Origin: Streptomyces exfoliatus
GTDB taxonomy: Bacteria > Actinomycetota > Actinomycetes > Streptomycetales > Streptomycetaceae
Assembly: GCF_000725545.1 (NCBI RefSeq)
Contig: NZ_JNZP01000011.1
Location: 124,001 to 188,000 of the forward strand
DNA length: 64,000 nucleotides
Direction: 5' to 3'
Below are positions 24,937 to 33,686 of this stretch, piece by piece. A program made the position numbers and the translations under genes. Position 1 is the stretch's first letter, and each line of letters begins with the position of its first letter. Under the pieces are notes generated by a model. That model saw only the letters and a program-made list of their open reading frames with translations, did no database searches and was not told the DNA's origin.

Positions 24937-26484
24937 TCACCGACGGCCGATGATCTCCTCCACCGTGTCGGCCTCCGAGGCCGGCTTGTCGGGTCGGTGG
25001 CGCACGACGCGGGCGAAGCGGAGGGTGACACCGGCCGGGTAGCGCGTCGAGGCCTGGAGGCCGTCGTAGGCGATCTCGACGACCAGCTCGGGCCGTACCC
25101 GTACGGTGAAGCCGTCGTCCTCCACGGCGAGTTCCGCCAGCCGCTCGGTCTGCCAGCGCAGCATCTCGTCGGTCAGCCCTTTGAAGGTCTTGCCGAGCAT
25201 GACGAACCCGCCGTCCGTCGTGCGGGCGCCGAGGTGCAGGTTGGAGAGGAGTCCGGTCCTGCGCCCGTGGCCCCGTTCGACGGCGAGGACGACGAGGTCG
25301 ACGGTGTGGACGGGTTTCACCTTGAGCCAGGTACGTCCTCTGCGGCCCGCGACGTAGGGCGCGTCCAGCGCCTTCACCAGTACGCCTTCGTGTCCACGGA
25401 CCAGGGTGTCCGTGAAGAACCGCTCGGCCTCCCCGGTCTGCGCCGGGTCCGCGGGGTCGGTGACGACGAACCGGCGGACCCGCTGGGTCGCCGGAAGCAG
25501 CCGGGAGAGGACCTCGTGCCGTTCGCGGCCGGGGCGGTCGATCAGGCCCTCTCCGTCGACCGCGAGGACGTCGAAGAAGACGGGCGTGAGGGGCAGGGTG
25601 GCCCGCGCCCCGGCCACGTCGGTGCGGGAACCGACCCGGGCCGCGATGGTCTGGAAGGACACGGGACGCCCGGTCCCGGGGTCGATGGCGATCACCTCGC
25701 CGTCCAGGATGAACGCGTCGGCGGGCACGGCGAGGGCGGTCGCGACGACTTCGGGGAGACGGTCGGTGATGTCGTCCAGGGAGCGGGTGTGGACACGGAC
25801 GTCGTGCCCGCGCCGATGGACCTGCACGCGGATGCCGTCGAGCTTCTCCTCGACGACGCAGGGCCCGAGAGCGCCGATCGCCTCGCCGACGGAGGCGGCG
25901 GTGTGCGCCAGCATGGGCTGCACGGGCGTGCCGACCCGCAGGGTGAACCGGTGCAGGGCGGTGGCGCCCTCGGCGAGCACCGCCTGGGCGACCGGGGGCA
26001 GCGCGCCTTCGAGCATCACGGCACGCCGCAGCTCGGCGGCGGGCACGGTGGCGGCCTGGGCCACGCCCTCCAGGGCGATGGCGTCCAGGGCTCCCTGCCG
26101 TACCTCCCCGGTGAGCAGCCGCAGCAGGAGCTGTTGCTCGTCGTGCGTGGCGGCCGCGAACAGGGCGTGGACGAGGCGGGTTCGTTCCGCGCGGGAGCCG
26201 ACTCCGGACACCGCGGCCATCTCCGTCATCAGCTCGTCGACGTGCCGGAGCGTGAGCCCCGGTGACTCCACGGGTGGCACGGCGGGCGGAACCACACCCT
26301 TCAGGACGCTCCACCCGACGCCGATCCGTCCCTGCGGGAGTCTCCCGGACAGATAGGCGATGACAAGGGGGCTCTCCTCCGGCGCGGCCTCCGCGAACAG
26401 TTCGGCCAGCAGGCGGATCTTGCGCGAGCGCGCGGAGGCGGCGGAGACCTGTCGGGACACCTCCGCGACACGGGCGAGCAGCAT
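24937..26484 (-). CDS. ATP-dependent DNA ligase, LigB type
   Basis: 515 residues, the usual length for the actinobacterial LigB/archaeal-like ligases. An N-terminal helical DNA-binding domain (about 1-200) precedes the adenylation domain, with the nucleotidyl Lys in EEKLDGIRVQ near residue 214, FILDGEVIA (motif III), EGVLVKALDAPY (IV) and RTWLKVKPV (V). The C-terminal OB-fold domain follows (LHLGARTTDGGFVMLGKTFKG). It seals nicks using ATP and is accessory to the NAD-dependent LigA. No Ku or polymerase partner is adjacent, which argues against a classic NHEJ operon here. Confidence 0.93.
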   Translation of the reverse strand: MLLARVAEVSRQVSAASARSRKIRLLAELFAEAAPEESPLVIAYLSGRLPQGRIGVGWSVLKGVVPPAVPPVESPGLTLRHVDELMTEMAAVSGVGSRAERTRLVHALFAAATHDEQQLLLRLLTGEVRQGALDAIALEGVAQAATVPAAELRRAVMLEGALPPVAQAVLAEGATALHRFTLRVGTPVQPMLAHTAASVGEAIGALGPCVVEEKLDGIRVQVHRRGHDVRVHTRSLDDITDRLPEVVATALAVPADAFILDGEVIAIDPGTGRPVSFQTIAARVGSRTDVAGARATLPLTPVFFDVLAVDGEGLIDRPGRERHEVLSRLLPATQRVRRFVVTDPADPAQTGEAERFFTDTLVRGHEGVLVKALDAPYVAGRRGRTWLKVKPVHTVDLVVLAVERGHGRRTGLLSNLHLGARTTDGGFVMLGKTFKGLTDEMLRWQTERLAELAVEDDGFTVRVRPELVVEIAYDGLQASTRYPAGVTLRFARVVRHRPDKPASEADTVEEIIGRR

Positions 26485-26589
26485 GAGCTCATCCTCCCCA
26501 CACCCCGCCGCCCCCGCACCCCGACACCCCTCCTTCCGCCGCGACGCCCCCTCGCCCCGACCGGACCGGGCAGCCCCTGGACATCTACG

Positions 26590-27678
26590 TCAGGGCCAGG
26601 ACACCGGGCGCCTCCGTCCCTTGGCGCGTCCGGTGTCCGCCGCCCGCCGACGCCGGAACCGGTCGAGCAGCCGGGTGCGGGCCGGACGGCCCGGTGGACG
26701 GTCGGGCGCCGCCGGACGCCCGACGGGTGCCGGTACGGACGGAACGGGCACCATGGCCGGTGCGGGCACCGCGGTCGGTGCGGGCATCATGACCGGTGCG
26801 GGCACCACGGCCGGTCCGGGCACCACGGCCGGTGCGGGCGATCGCGGCTCCACGGGGATCCTGGCGCCGGCCCACCCCTCCGCCGCGACGCCGGGCGAGA
26901 CCGCACCGGACTCGCCGGGATACGGAGCCGACTCCTCGGCGCGCGCCTCGTCCACGGCCAGGGCCAGGCTCATCCGGTGCCAGAGGATCTCGTCCGGGTC
27001 GTCGGCCCGCGTAAGCCGCTCGGCGACCTCCCGCGCCGCCGACCGCGCCGGCATCCCCTGAGGTCGCGGCGGACGCAAGCGGTCGAGGTGGGAACGCTCG
27101 TAGGGGTCGTCGACCACCTCGGCCACCTGGACCGGATCCAGGAGCGAGGCGATGGCCGCCGCCCGCGCCCAAGGGCCGGCCGCGGCGCGGAGCAACAGGC
27201 TCAGCCGCCGGGACCGCCAGTTTCTCGGCCGAAGGTCCTCGTGCGCGGCGATGCGCTCCCGCACGTCGAGGGGCAGCCGTCCGGTGAGCAGGGAAGGGCA
27301 GGTGAGGCCGAACTCGGCGACCTCCTCCGCGAGATACATCCACACCACCGCCCGGTAGCGGTTCACGGAGAACCGCACCGGACTGACGTGGCCCGTCCGA
27401 GCCAGCTTGGTGAACCGGTCCGGCGTGATCTCCAGGAGTGCGGCGGCCTCCCCGGTGCCGACCGCGCGCACCCGGTCGCGCAGACCGTCGGGGAAGTCCG
27501 GCCCTGCCCTGAGGCGGTCGAGTTCGCGCCGCTCGACCCGCCGCCGGTCGCTCTCTCCCACCGGCACCGTCCTCACCAGACCGAGCTGAACCGCGAGCCG
27601 GAACTCCTCACGCCCCAGCTCCAGCTCCTGCGCGGCCCGAGCCGGCGTCACCGTGCGCGCTCCTTCGTCCACCGTCAT
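26590..27678 (-). CDS. DUF6397-like protein with VPAPA-repeat tail
   Basis: 362 residues from ATG 27678 with GGGGGAGG eight bases upstream. The N-terminal ~230 residues are Arg-rich and helical and contain two helix-turn-helix-looking segments (RAAQELELGREEFRLAVQLG and TGEAAALLEITPDRFTKLA). The layout resembles the actinobacterial DUF6397 group. Residues about 290-335 are a low-complexity Pro/Val/Ala/Met repeat, followed by a basic tail. Two perfect DnaA boxes lie about 100 bases upstream. DNA binding is plausible from the helices and basic charge but is not demonstrated. Confidence 0.7.
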   Translation of the reverse strand: MTVDEGARTVTPARAAQELELGREEFRLAVQLGLVRTVPVGESDRRRVERRELDRLRAGPDFPDGLRDRVRAVGTGEAAALLEITPDRFTKLARTGHVSPVRFSVNRYRAVVWMYLAEEVAEFGLTCPSLLTGRLPLDVRERIAAHEDLRPRNWRSRRLSLLLRAAAGPWARAAAIASLLDPVQVAEVVDDPYERSHLDRLRPPRPQGMPARSAAREVAERLTRADDPDEILWHRMSLALAVDEARAEESAPYPGESGAVSPGVAAEGWAGARIPVEPRSPAPAVVPGPAVVPAPVMMPAPTAVPAPAMVPVPSVPAPVGRPAAPDRPPGRPARTRLLDRFRRRRAADTGRAKGRRRPVSWP

Positions 27679-27775
27679 CCCGTGGCCCTCCCCCGTACGT
27701 CCGTGTCTCTCGTGTCGCGGGTCCGTCCGACCCACCACCGAGAACGTAACGCAGAGTGACGAAACTCGCACGACC

Positions 27776-27798
27776 TGTGGACAACTTCCTGTGGACAA
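27776..27798. promoter_or_regulatory. two tandem perfect DnaA boxes
   Basis: TGTGGACAA occurs at 27776-27784 and 27790-27798; its complement TTGTCCACA is the Streptomyces consensus DnaA box. Both have the same orientation with a 5-base gap, inside the repeated unit CCTGTGGACAAC, between the DUF6397-like gene start and the roadblock gene end. Confidence 0.75.
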
Positions 27799-27861
27799 CG
27801 CCTGCGGCGCATCCCGGAGCGGATGCCCCGTGGCGTTCGCCGAGGACGACGACCGCAGGGC

Positions 27862-28275
27862 TCAGAGCAGGCCGCCCCCCGGATGTCCCGGCTGGCGCGC
27901 CGCCACTCCCAGGTGCTCGCCCACCCGGTTGACGAGCAGCGTCATCTCGTACGCGACCTGGCCGACGTCCGCCTCCGCCGCGCTCAGGACGCACAGGCAG
28001 CTCCCCTCGCCCGCCGCCGTCACGAAGAGCAGCGCCTCGTCGAACTCCACCATCGTCTGTCGCGCCCTGCCCGCCCGGAAGTGCCGGCCCGAGCCCCGGG
28101 CGAGGCTGTGCAGGCCTGACGAGACGGCGGCCAGGTGCTCGGCGTCCTCACGGACGAGGCCGCTGCTCGCGCCGGTCACCAGCCCGTCGTTCGACAGCAC
28201 CAGCGCGTGCCGTATGAATCCGACCCGCTGGGTCAGGTCGTCGAGCAGCCAGTCAAGTCCCTTGTCCAATGCCAT
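27862..28275 (-). CDS. roadblock/LC7-domain protein (CvnB-like), stand-alone
   Basis: 137 residues from ATG 28275 with GGAGGA seven bases upstream. A single roadblock/LC7 domain: LDWLLDDLTQRVGFIRHALVLSNDGL, GLHSLARGSGRHF, ALLFVTAAGEGSCL. It is strongly similar in layout to the conservon CvnB at 29993-30427. Such proteins dimerise and act with a Ras-like GTPase in histidine-kinase-like complexes. This copy lacks its own kinase and GTPase partners but sits under 1 kb from the full conservon, so it may be a duplicate that exchanges with CvnB. Confidence 0.9.
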   Translation of the reverse strand: MALDKGLDWLLDDLTQRVGFIRHALVLSNDGLVTGASSGLVREDAEHLAAVSSGLHSLARGSGRHFRAGRARQTMVEFDEALLFVTAAGEGSCLCVLSAAEADVGQVAYEMTLLVNRVGEHLGVAARQPGHPGGGLL

Positions 28276-28441
28276 CAGTGGTCCTCCCCCTGGTCGGTGC
28301 GTCCCTTCGGCGCCGGATGGCCGTGGTCCGGATGGCCGTGATCCCGGTGCCGCGTGGTCCGCCGTATCGCCGCAAGCCTTACGCACTGTCGTGAACAGGG
28401 CAAGCACTGCGCCACGCCCGCGCGTGCCGCAGGATGGGGCC

Positions 28442-28867
28442 ATGACGAGGATGACCGATGACCAGTGGCGGACGTTCGTGTCCGCGGGAACCCGGACCGG
28501 CAAGCTGGCGACCGTACGCGACGACGGCAGTGCGCACGTCGTACCGGTCTGGTTCCTGATGGACGGCGACGATTTCGTGTTCACCACCGGCAAGGACACG
28601 GTGAAGGGCCGCAACCTGGTCCGCGACGGTCGGGTGTCCCTCTGCGTCGACGACGACACCCCTCCCTTCGCCTTCGTCTCCCTGACCGGCCGCGCCGAAC
28701 TCAGCGAGGACCCTGTCGAGTTGCGCCTCTGGGCCGGCCGCATCGGCGCCCGCTACATGGGCGAGGACCGGGCCGACGAGTTCGGGGCGCGGAACGCGGT
28801 CCCGGGCGAACTCCTCGTCCGGGTACGCGTCCACAAGGTGTTCGCCGAGGCGGGGGTCGCCGACTAG
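28442..28867 (+). CDS. PPOX-class F420-dependent oxidoreductase
   Basis: 141 residues. A split beta-barrel flavin/F420-binding fold is recognised by GKLATVRDDGSAHVVPVWF, DDFVFTTGKDTVKGRNL and the C-terminal LLVRVRVHKV. Family members reduce or bind substrates with the deazaflavin F420, which Streptomyces makes. It is the only rightward gene between the stand-alone roadblock gene and the conservon. The substrate is unknown. Confidence 0.88.
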   Translation: MTRMTDDQWRTFVSAGTRTGKLATVRDDGSAHVVPVWFLMDGDDFVFTTGKDTVKGRNLVRDGRVSLCVDDDTPPFAFVSLTGRAELSEDPVELRLWAGRIGARYMGEDRADEFGARNAVPGELLVRVRVHKVFAEAGVAD

Positions 28868-28928
28868 AGCCGGGACCCGGTCCGGCACGGACACCAGGGT
28901 CGGTGCGGCCGACGGACCGGCCTGCGTG

Positions 28929-28970
28929 CCGGTCAGCCGGTCAGCCGGTCAGCCGGTCAGCCGGTCAGCC
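28929..28970. repeat. five tandem 8-base units
   Basis: CCGGTCAG is repeated five times without interruption (28929-28968), running up to the 3' end of the leftward cvnD gene. An 8-base unit is not a multiple of three. The repeat lies essentially outside the coding sequence, and unit changes would reach only the last codons. Confidence 0.85.
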
Positions 28971-29582
28971 CACGGTGTCCAGGAGACGGGCGGTGTGCAT
29001 GCGCCCCGCGTACTCGACCAGACGGATCAGGACCTCCTTCCCCGAGTCGCGGTCGCGCGCGTCGCAGAGGACGACAGGGGTGCCGCGGTCAAGGTCGAGC
29101 GCGCGGGAGACCTCGGCCGCGCCGTACGCGCGCGCGCCCGTGAAGCAGTTCACGGCGACGACGAAGGGGATCTTCCGGTGCTCGAAGTAGTCGACCGCCG
29201 GGAAGCAGTCCTCCAGGCGCCGCGTGTCGGCGAGGACGACGGCTCCCAGCGCGCCCTGTGACAACTCGTCCCACAGGAACCAGAACCGGTCCTGGCCGGG
29301 CGTCCCGAAGAGGTAGAGGGAGAGCCCGGAGCGGATCGTGATGCGGCCGAAGTCCATGGCGACGGTCGTGGTGGTCTTCTGGTCGACTCCCCCGGTGTCG
29401 TCGACGAACTCACCGGCGCGGCTGAGCTGTTCCTCGGTGCGCAGCGGCCGGATCTCGCTGACCGCGCCGACGAGGGTGGTCTTGCCCACGCCGAATCCAC
29501 CGGCGACCAGTATCTTCAGGGCGAGGGCGGTGCTGTCCGCGCTGTCGTCCGCGCCGCTGCTCTCAGAGCGCTCGTAGGCCAT
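28965..29582 (-). CDS. cvnD: conservon GTPase CvnD
   Basis: 205 residues. A small Ras-like ATP/GTP-binding protein with Walker A GGFGVGKTT near residue 27, a switch region TTTTVAMDFGRI and LFGTPGQDRFWFLWDE, and VNCFTG in place of the canonical NKxD. It is the last gene of the conservon and overlaps cvnC by 20 bases. Conservon GTPases associate with the CvnA/B/C membrane complex, likened to a eukaryotic G-protein system, and affect development and antibiotic production in Streptomyces. The specific signal is unknown. Confidence 0.93.
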   Translation of the reverse strand: MAYERSESSGADDSADSTALALKILVAGGFGVGKTTLVGAVSEIRPLRTEEQLSRAGEFVDDTGGVDQKTTTTVAMDFGRITIRSGLSLYLFGTPGQDRFWFLWDELSQGALGAVVLADTRRLEDCFPAVDYFEHRKIPFVVAVNCFTGARAYGAAEVSRALDLDRGTPVVLCDARDRDSGKEVLIRLVEYAGRMHTARLLDTVG

Positions 29583-29979
29583 CGATTACTTCCCTCAGGA
29601 TTCTTTCGTCAGGGAGCTGTGCGGGCGGTACGGGCCGGCTGACGCGCACGAAGCCCGATTCGAGGAGGTCACCGAGGAGCACCCGGACGACGCCGACGGG
29701 CAGGTCGGCGTCGGCGGAGAGTTCGGCCACCGACTGGGTCACGGCCCGGCACAGGGCGAGCAGGGAGCGGTGCTCGGGGCCGAGGAGGGACTCCTCGGCC
29801 GGCCCGGGCGGATCGTCGTCGACGACGACGAGGGCGATGAGGTCGAACCTGACGTTGCTGGGCCCCGGCTTGGTCCGTCCGCCGGTCATCGCGTACGGGC
29901 GTACGAGCGGTCCGGCGTCGGCGTCGTACCACTGACTGCCCGGCACGGACGGGCCCACGCCGGTGCTGTCCTCGTTCAT
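29563..29979 (-). CDS. cvnC: conservon DUF742 protein CvnC
   Basis: 138 residues. The DUF742 domain contains LVRPYAMTGGRTKP near residue 25, then HRSLLALCRAVTQSVAELSADADLPVGVVRVLLGDLLE, a winged-helix-like block, and a terminal ERILREVIDGLRAL. It lies third in the operon, 13 bases after cvnB, and its 3' end overlaps cvnD by 20 bases. It is thought to be a structural partner in the conservon complex. Confidence 0.92.
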   Translation of the reverse strand: MNEDSTGVGPSVPGSQWYDADAGPLVRPYAMTGGRTKPGPSNVRFDLIALVVVDDDPPGPAEESLLGPEHRSLLALCRAVTQSVAELSADADLPVGVVRVLLGDLLESGFVRVSRPVPPAQLPDERILREVIDGLRAL

Positions 29980-29992
29980 GGGTCTCTCCGGG

Positions 29993-30427
29993 TCAGCCGA
30001 CGGCCGGCGGGGTCACCGTGAGCCGCGGCGGGGTGTGCAGGTGCTCGCCGACGCGCTTGACGAGTCGGGCCATCTCGTAGGCGATCAGGCCGATGTCGGC
30101 GCTGACGGAGCTGAGGACCGCGAGACAGGATCCGTCGCCCGCCGCGGCGACGAAGAGGAAGCCGTCGTCCATCTCGACCATGGTCTGGCGGACGCCCCCG
30201 GTGTGGAACTGGCGTCCCGCGCCCTTGGCGAGGCTGTTGAAGCCGGAGGCGATGGCGGCCAGGTGCTCGGCGTCCTCCCGGCTGAGTCCGCTGGAGGACC
30301 CGACGGCCAGGCCGTCGTTGGAGAGCACCACGGTGTGGCGGACCTCCCGGACCCGCGTGACGAGGTCGTCGAGGAGCCAGTCGAGCTCGCCGGACCGGCG
30401 GTGGGAGATCCTCTCGTGGTCGATCAT
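29993..30427 (-). CDS. cvnB: conservon roadblock protein CvnB
   Basis: 144 residues from ATG 30427, with AAGGAG at good spacing. The roadblock/LC7 domain reads LDWLLDDLVTRVREVRHTVVLSNDGL and FLFVAAAGDGSCLAVLSS. The start codon overlaps the cvnA stop as ATGA, so the two are translationally coupled. It should bridge the sensor kinase CvnA and the GTPase CvnD. Confidence 0.93.
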   Translation of the reverse strand: MIDHERISHRRSGELDWLLDDLVTRVREVRHTVVLSNDGLAVGSSSGLSREDAEHLAAIASGFNSLAKGAGRQFHTGGVRQTMVEMDDGFLFVAAAGDGSCLAVLSSVSADIGLIAYEMARLVKRVGEHLHTPPRLTVTPPAVG

Positions 30428-33400
30428 GCGTGGTCTCCTTCGGTACGGGGGTCGTCGAGGGGGGTCGTGCCGTGGCCGGGGTGGTGTCCCGCGCCCCGGC
30501 CGGCTTCCGTACGCGGGTCTGTACGCGGGTCCGTACGCGGCTCCGTACGCGGGTCCGTACGCGGATCCGTACGGGGCCGGGTGGCGGGTTCCGCGCCCGG
30601 GTCGACTTCGAAGCCGGCGCCGAGCGGGCGCCTGCTGCCGGGGGCGGCGCCTCCGCCCCGCTGCCAGCCGTCCCGGTAGGCCGCCATGCGGTCCCGTACC
30701 TGCTCCGGGGTACGGGACCCCGTGCCGGGCGCGGCCGGTACGAACGCCGGCGCCGGGGCGGGTGCCTCGCGCAGCTGCGGCACGAGGCTCGCCTGCCGTA
30801 CGCGCCGGGGCAGTTCCGTCTCGTGGTCGCCGTGTCCGGCGGGACCGTCGGCCGTGCCGGCAGGCTTCTCGCGCGTCGGCGACGGTACGGAGGGGCCTCG
30901 GCGGCGCAGTTCGGTGACTCCTGCGGGCGGCGGCCCGGACTCCGGTGGGGCGGGGAGCGAGGGGACGGCGGTCGGACGCGGCAACGGCTGCGGGCGGGAG
31001 GAGTGCGGGGCGGCCGGCGGTACCGGAGGCCGTGCGCCACCCGCTCCCTCGGACAGGGGGACGGGCCGCTCCCCTGGCGCCGGCCGCGGGGCGGTCCCGC
31101 AGGGCTCCGGAACGGATCCGGCGGGCGGGCCGCCGGTGAACGCCGGGGCGGCGGGCGCGGGCGGGCCGGCCTGTCCCTGGGGGCGGGGCGGCTGGGGACG
31201 GCCGAAGCGGCGGGCCTCCGCGCGGTGCGCCTCCTCGTGTTCGCGTGCGGCCCGCGCGTCGTCCGTACGGCGCTCGTCGGCGACGGGGGCGCCGGCACCG
31301 GCGATGGCCACGCGAGGATCGCGCACGCGCGGAGTTCCGGCGGGCGGGGTGTCGGGGCCGTGCCCCATGGCCGGTGCGCCGCGTCCTGTCGGCAGCGCCC
31401 CCTGGAGCAGGTCGGTGGGGAGGAGGACGACGGCCGTCGTGCCGCCGTACGGGGAAGTCCGCAGCTGGACCTTGACGTCGTGGCGGGAGGAGAGCCTGCT
31501 GACCACGAAGAGGCCGAGCCGGTCGCTGTCGAAGAGGTCGAGGGCCTCGGACTGGGCGATGCGGGCGTTGGCCTCGGCGAGGGTCTCCTTGCCCATGCCG
31601 AGTCCCCGGTCCTCGATCTCCAGGGCGTATCCGTTGCCGACGGGTTCTCCGCTCACACGGACCTTCGTGTGGGGCGGGGAGAACTGGGCGGCGTTCTCGA
31701 TGAGTTCCGCCAGGAGGTGGGTGAGGTCGGCGACGGCGCCGCCGACCACGGCCGTCTCGGGGAGCCTGCGCACCTCCACGCGCGCGTAGTCCTCGATCTC
31801 GGAGACGGCGGCGCGGACGACGTTGGTGAGGGGGACGGGCATGCGCCAGGCGCGGCCGGGGGCGGCGCCCGAGAGGATGATGAGGCTCTCGGCGTGACGG
31901 CGCATCCGGGTGGTGAGGTGGTCGAGTCGGAAGAGGTCGCCGAGCTCGTTGGGGTCGTCGGCGCGCCGCTCCATGCTGTCGAGGAGGTTGAGCTGGCGGT
32001 GGACGAGGACCTGGCTGCGGCGGGCGAGGTTGACGAACACGCCGGAGATGCCGCTGGCGAGTTCGGCGCGTTCGACGGCGGCGGAGAGGGCCGCGCGGTG
32101 GACGGTCGTGAGGGCTTCGCCGACCTGTCCGACCTCGTCCTGGGACACGGGTCCCGGCGGGGCCTCGGCCTCGACGTCGATCTCCTCGCCGGCGCGCAGC
32201 CGGCGCATGGCGGCGGGGAGTTTGCCGCGCGCGATGCCGAGGGCGGTGTTGCGCAGGCTGACCAGCTCGACGACGAGCCCGCGGCCGATCCGGACGGAGA
32301 TGACGAGGGAGGCCGCGACGGCCGCGAGGCCGAGGACGACCGCCGCGCCGCCCGCGCTGAGCACTCCCCCGGCGAAGGGGTCGGCGCGGTCGGCCGCCGC
32401 GGTGCGCGCGTCGGTCTCGATCGCGCCGAGTCCGTTCCGTACGGCGGCGAGCGTGTCGTCCCAGTCCGCGGAGGTGACGGCCTGTGCGGCGGCTCGGCCC
32501 GGACTCGCGGCACGGATCCGGTCCTCCGCCCGGGTGAGCCGCGTGTGGTCCCCGCCGGCGGCGAGCCGGGTCCACGCCGCGCGCGCGGCGGCGGGCAGGT
32601 CGGCGGTCGCCGAAGCGGTGAGGGTACGGCGGGTCTCGACGGCGCCGGAGAAGGCGCGGAGCCGGCTCTCGGTGAACCGGCCGTCGAGGTGGGCGGAGGT
32701 GAGGAGGGCGTCCTCGCGGGCCAGCATCTCGCCGGCCCGGCCGAGTTCCAGCAGTACGCGCGCGTCGGATCCCTGCTGGGCGTCCTGGATGCCGGTGAGC
32801 GCACCGGCGACGGCGAAGGCCGCGGAGACCGCGGCGGTGTATTCCTCGTACACCTGGTCCCAGTCGGCCCGCCCCTCGGTGGCGGCGGTACGGAGCCGGG
32901 TGAGGCCCTCGACCTTGCCGACGAGCGTGCCCACCCGTGCGCCGACGTCTCCGGGCAGGTCACCGGTGTCGCCGACGGTGTGCGTGTCGTCCAGGCGGAG
33001 GCGGTCGACGGCCTCGTCCGTGCCGCGTACGCGGTCCTTGAGTTCGGCGGCCCGGGTGGCACCCGGGGCGGCGACCTGCCGTACGGCGGCGCGCCGTTCG
33101 GCCTGCAGGGCGGCGAGGACCGCCGTCACGGGCTCACGGATCTCGGCGTCGACGCGCTGCAGCTGGCGCAGCCGGGCGACGTCCTGGGCGGTGGTGACGG
33201 TGGCGAAACCCCACAGCGCGAGGAGGGAGACGACCGGGACCATCAGGAGCGAGACGATCTTGGCGCGGACGGTACGGGGCCGCAGCCCGTGGAGCCCGGT
33301 GCGCCCGGGACGGCCGCGACCGGCGGCGGTGTCGCGGGGCGGGGGCGGCGCCTCGGCGGCGGCCGGTGGTCGGACGGGCGGTCCCACCGCCTGTCCGGGG

Positions 33401-33627
33401 GATTGTCCTGCCGACTGCCCTGCCGTCTGCCCAGAGGGCTGCCCGGCGGTCTGCCCTGCCGGTTGTCCGGAGGTCCGTCCTGACGACTGGCCGGCGGTCG
33501 TTCCGGTGGTGGGGCAGGGCTCCCCCTGTTCCTCGGCGGGCGGCCCTGCGTGGGCGCGCCTGCCGCGCGCACCGGCCGACGGCGGCGCCGTCGCCTCGGC
33601 GTCCTTGGTCTTGCGGGGAGTTCGCAT
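30424..33627 (-). CDS. cvnA: conservon sensor histidine kinase CvnA (nitrate-sensor-like)
   Basis: 1067 residues from ATG 33627. The order is: a Gln/Gly/Ser/Thr-rich tail made of GQ repeats (about 40-85), a membrane segment (VSLLMVPVVSLLALWGFA), a long extracellular helical NIT-like sensor, a second membrane segment near 430, a HAMP-type linker, a helical region and an HATPase_c domain (GLGMGKETLAEANARIAQSE, LGLFVVSRLS). A Pro-rich C-terminal ~330 residues follows. No clear phospho-acceptor H-box is seen, as in other CvnA proteins. The last part carries a 12-base repeat encoding RTDP/RTEP units. Confidence 0.92.
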   Translation of the reverse strand: MRTPRKTKDAEATAPPSAGARGRRAHAGPPAEEQGEPCPTTGTTAGQSSGRTSGQPAGQTAGQPSGQTAGQSAGQSPGQAVGPPVRPPAAAEAPPPPRDTAAGRGRPGRTGLHGLRPRTVRAKIVSLLMVPVVSLLALWGFATVTTAQDVARLRQLQRVDAEIREPVTAVLAALQAERRAAVRQVAAPGATRAAELKDRVRGTDEAVDRLRLDDTHTVGDTGDLPGDVGARVGTLVGKVEGLTRLRTAATEGRADWDQVYEEYTAAVSAAFAVAGALTGIQDAQQGSDARVLLELGRAGEMLAREDALLTSAHLDGRFTESRLRAFSGAVETRRTLTASATADLPAAARAAWTRLAAGGDHTRLTRAEDRIRAASPGRAAAQAVTSADWDDTLAAVRNGLGAIETDARTAAADRADPFAGGVLSAGGAAVVLGLAAVAASLVISVRIGRGLVVELVSLRNTALGIARGKLPAAMRRLRAGEEIDVEAEAPPGPVSQDEVGQVGEALTTVHRAALSAAVERAELASGISGVFVNLARRSQVLVHRQLNLLDSMERRADDPNELGDLFRLDHLTTRMRRHAESLIILSGAAPGRAWRMPVPLTNVVRAAVSEIEDYARVEVRRLPETAVVGGAVADLTHLLAELIENAAQFSPPHTKVRVSGEPVGNGYALEIEDRGLGMGKETLAEANARIAQSEALDLFDSDRLGLFVVSRLSSRHDVKVQLRTSPYGGTTAVVLLPTDLLQGALPTGRGAPAMGHGPDTPPAGTPRVRDPRVAIAGAGAPVADERRTDDARAAREHEEAHRAEARRFGRPQPPRPQGQAGPPAPAAPAFTGGPPAGSVPEPCGTAPRPAPGERPVPLSEGAGGARPPVPPAAPHSSRPQPLPRPTAVPSLPAPPESGPPPAGVTELRRRGPSVPSPTREKPAGTADGPAGHGDHETELPRRVRQASLVPQLREAPAPAPAFVPAAPGTGSRTPEQVRDRMAAYRDGWQRGGGAAPGSRRPLGAGFEVDPGAEPATRPRTDPRTDPRTEPRTDPRTDPRTEAGRGAGHHPGHGTTPLDDPRTEGDHA
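30509..30574. repeat. five to six 12-base units in the cvnA 3' end
   Basis: Units of GTACGCGGGTCC with single-base variants repeat at 30509, 30521, 30533, 30545 and 30557, with a partial sixth. They encode alternating Arg-Thr-Asp-Pro and Arg-Thr-Glu-Pro near the CvnA C-terminus. The period keeps the frame. Confidence 0.9.
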
Positions 33628-33686
33628 GGCCTCCTCGTTCCGGCTGCGACTGGCTCTTGTGCGGTGGATCAAGCGGGTGAAGAGGG

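Noticed and set aside
27776..27798. DnaA boxes as a replication origin
   Set aside because: Only two boxes are present, with no AT-rich unwinding region and no dnaA, dnaN or gyrase genes nearby. A regulatory or titration role is more reasonable.
29993..32575. An 860-codon minus-strand frame joined to the roadblock gene
   Set aside because: Only the last ~144 codons encode the roadblock domain, with a proper ATG and AAGGAG. The rest is Arg/Pro-rich out-of-frame reading of cvnA.
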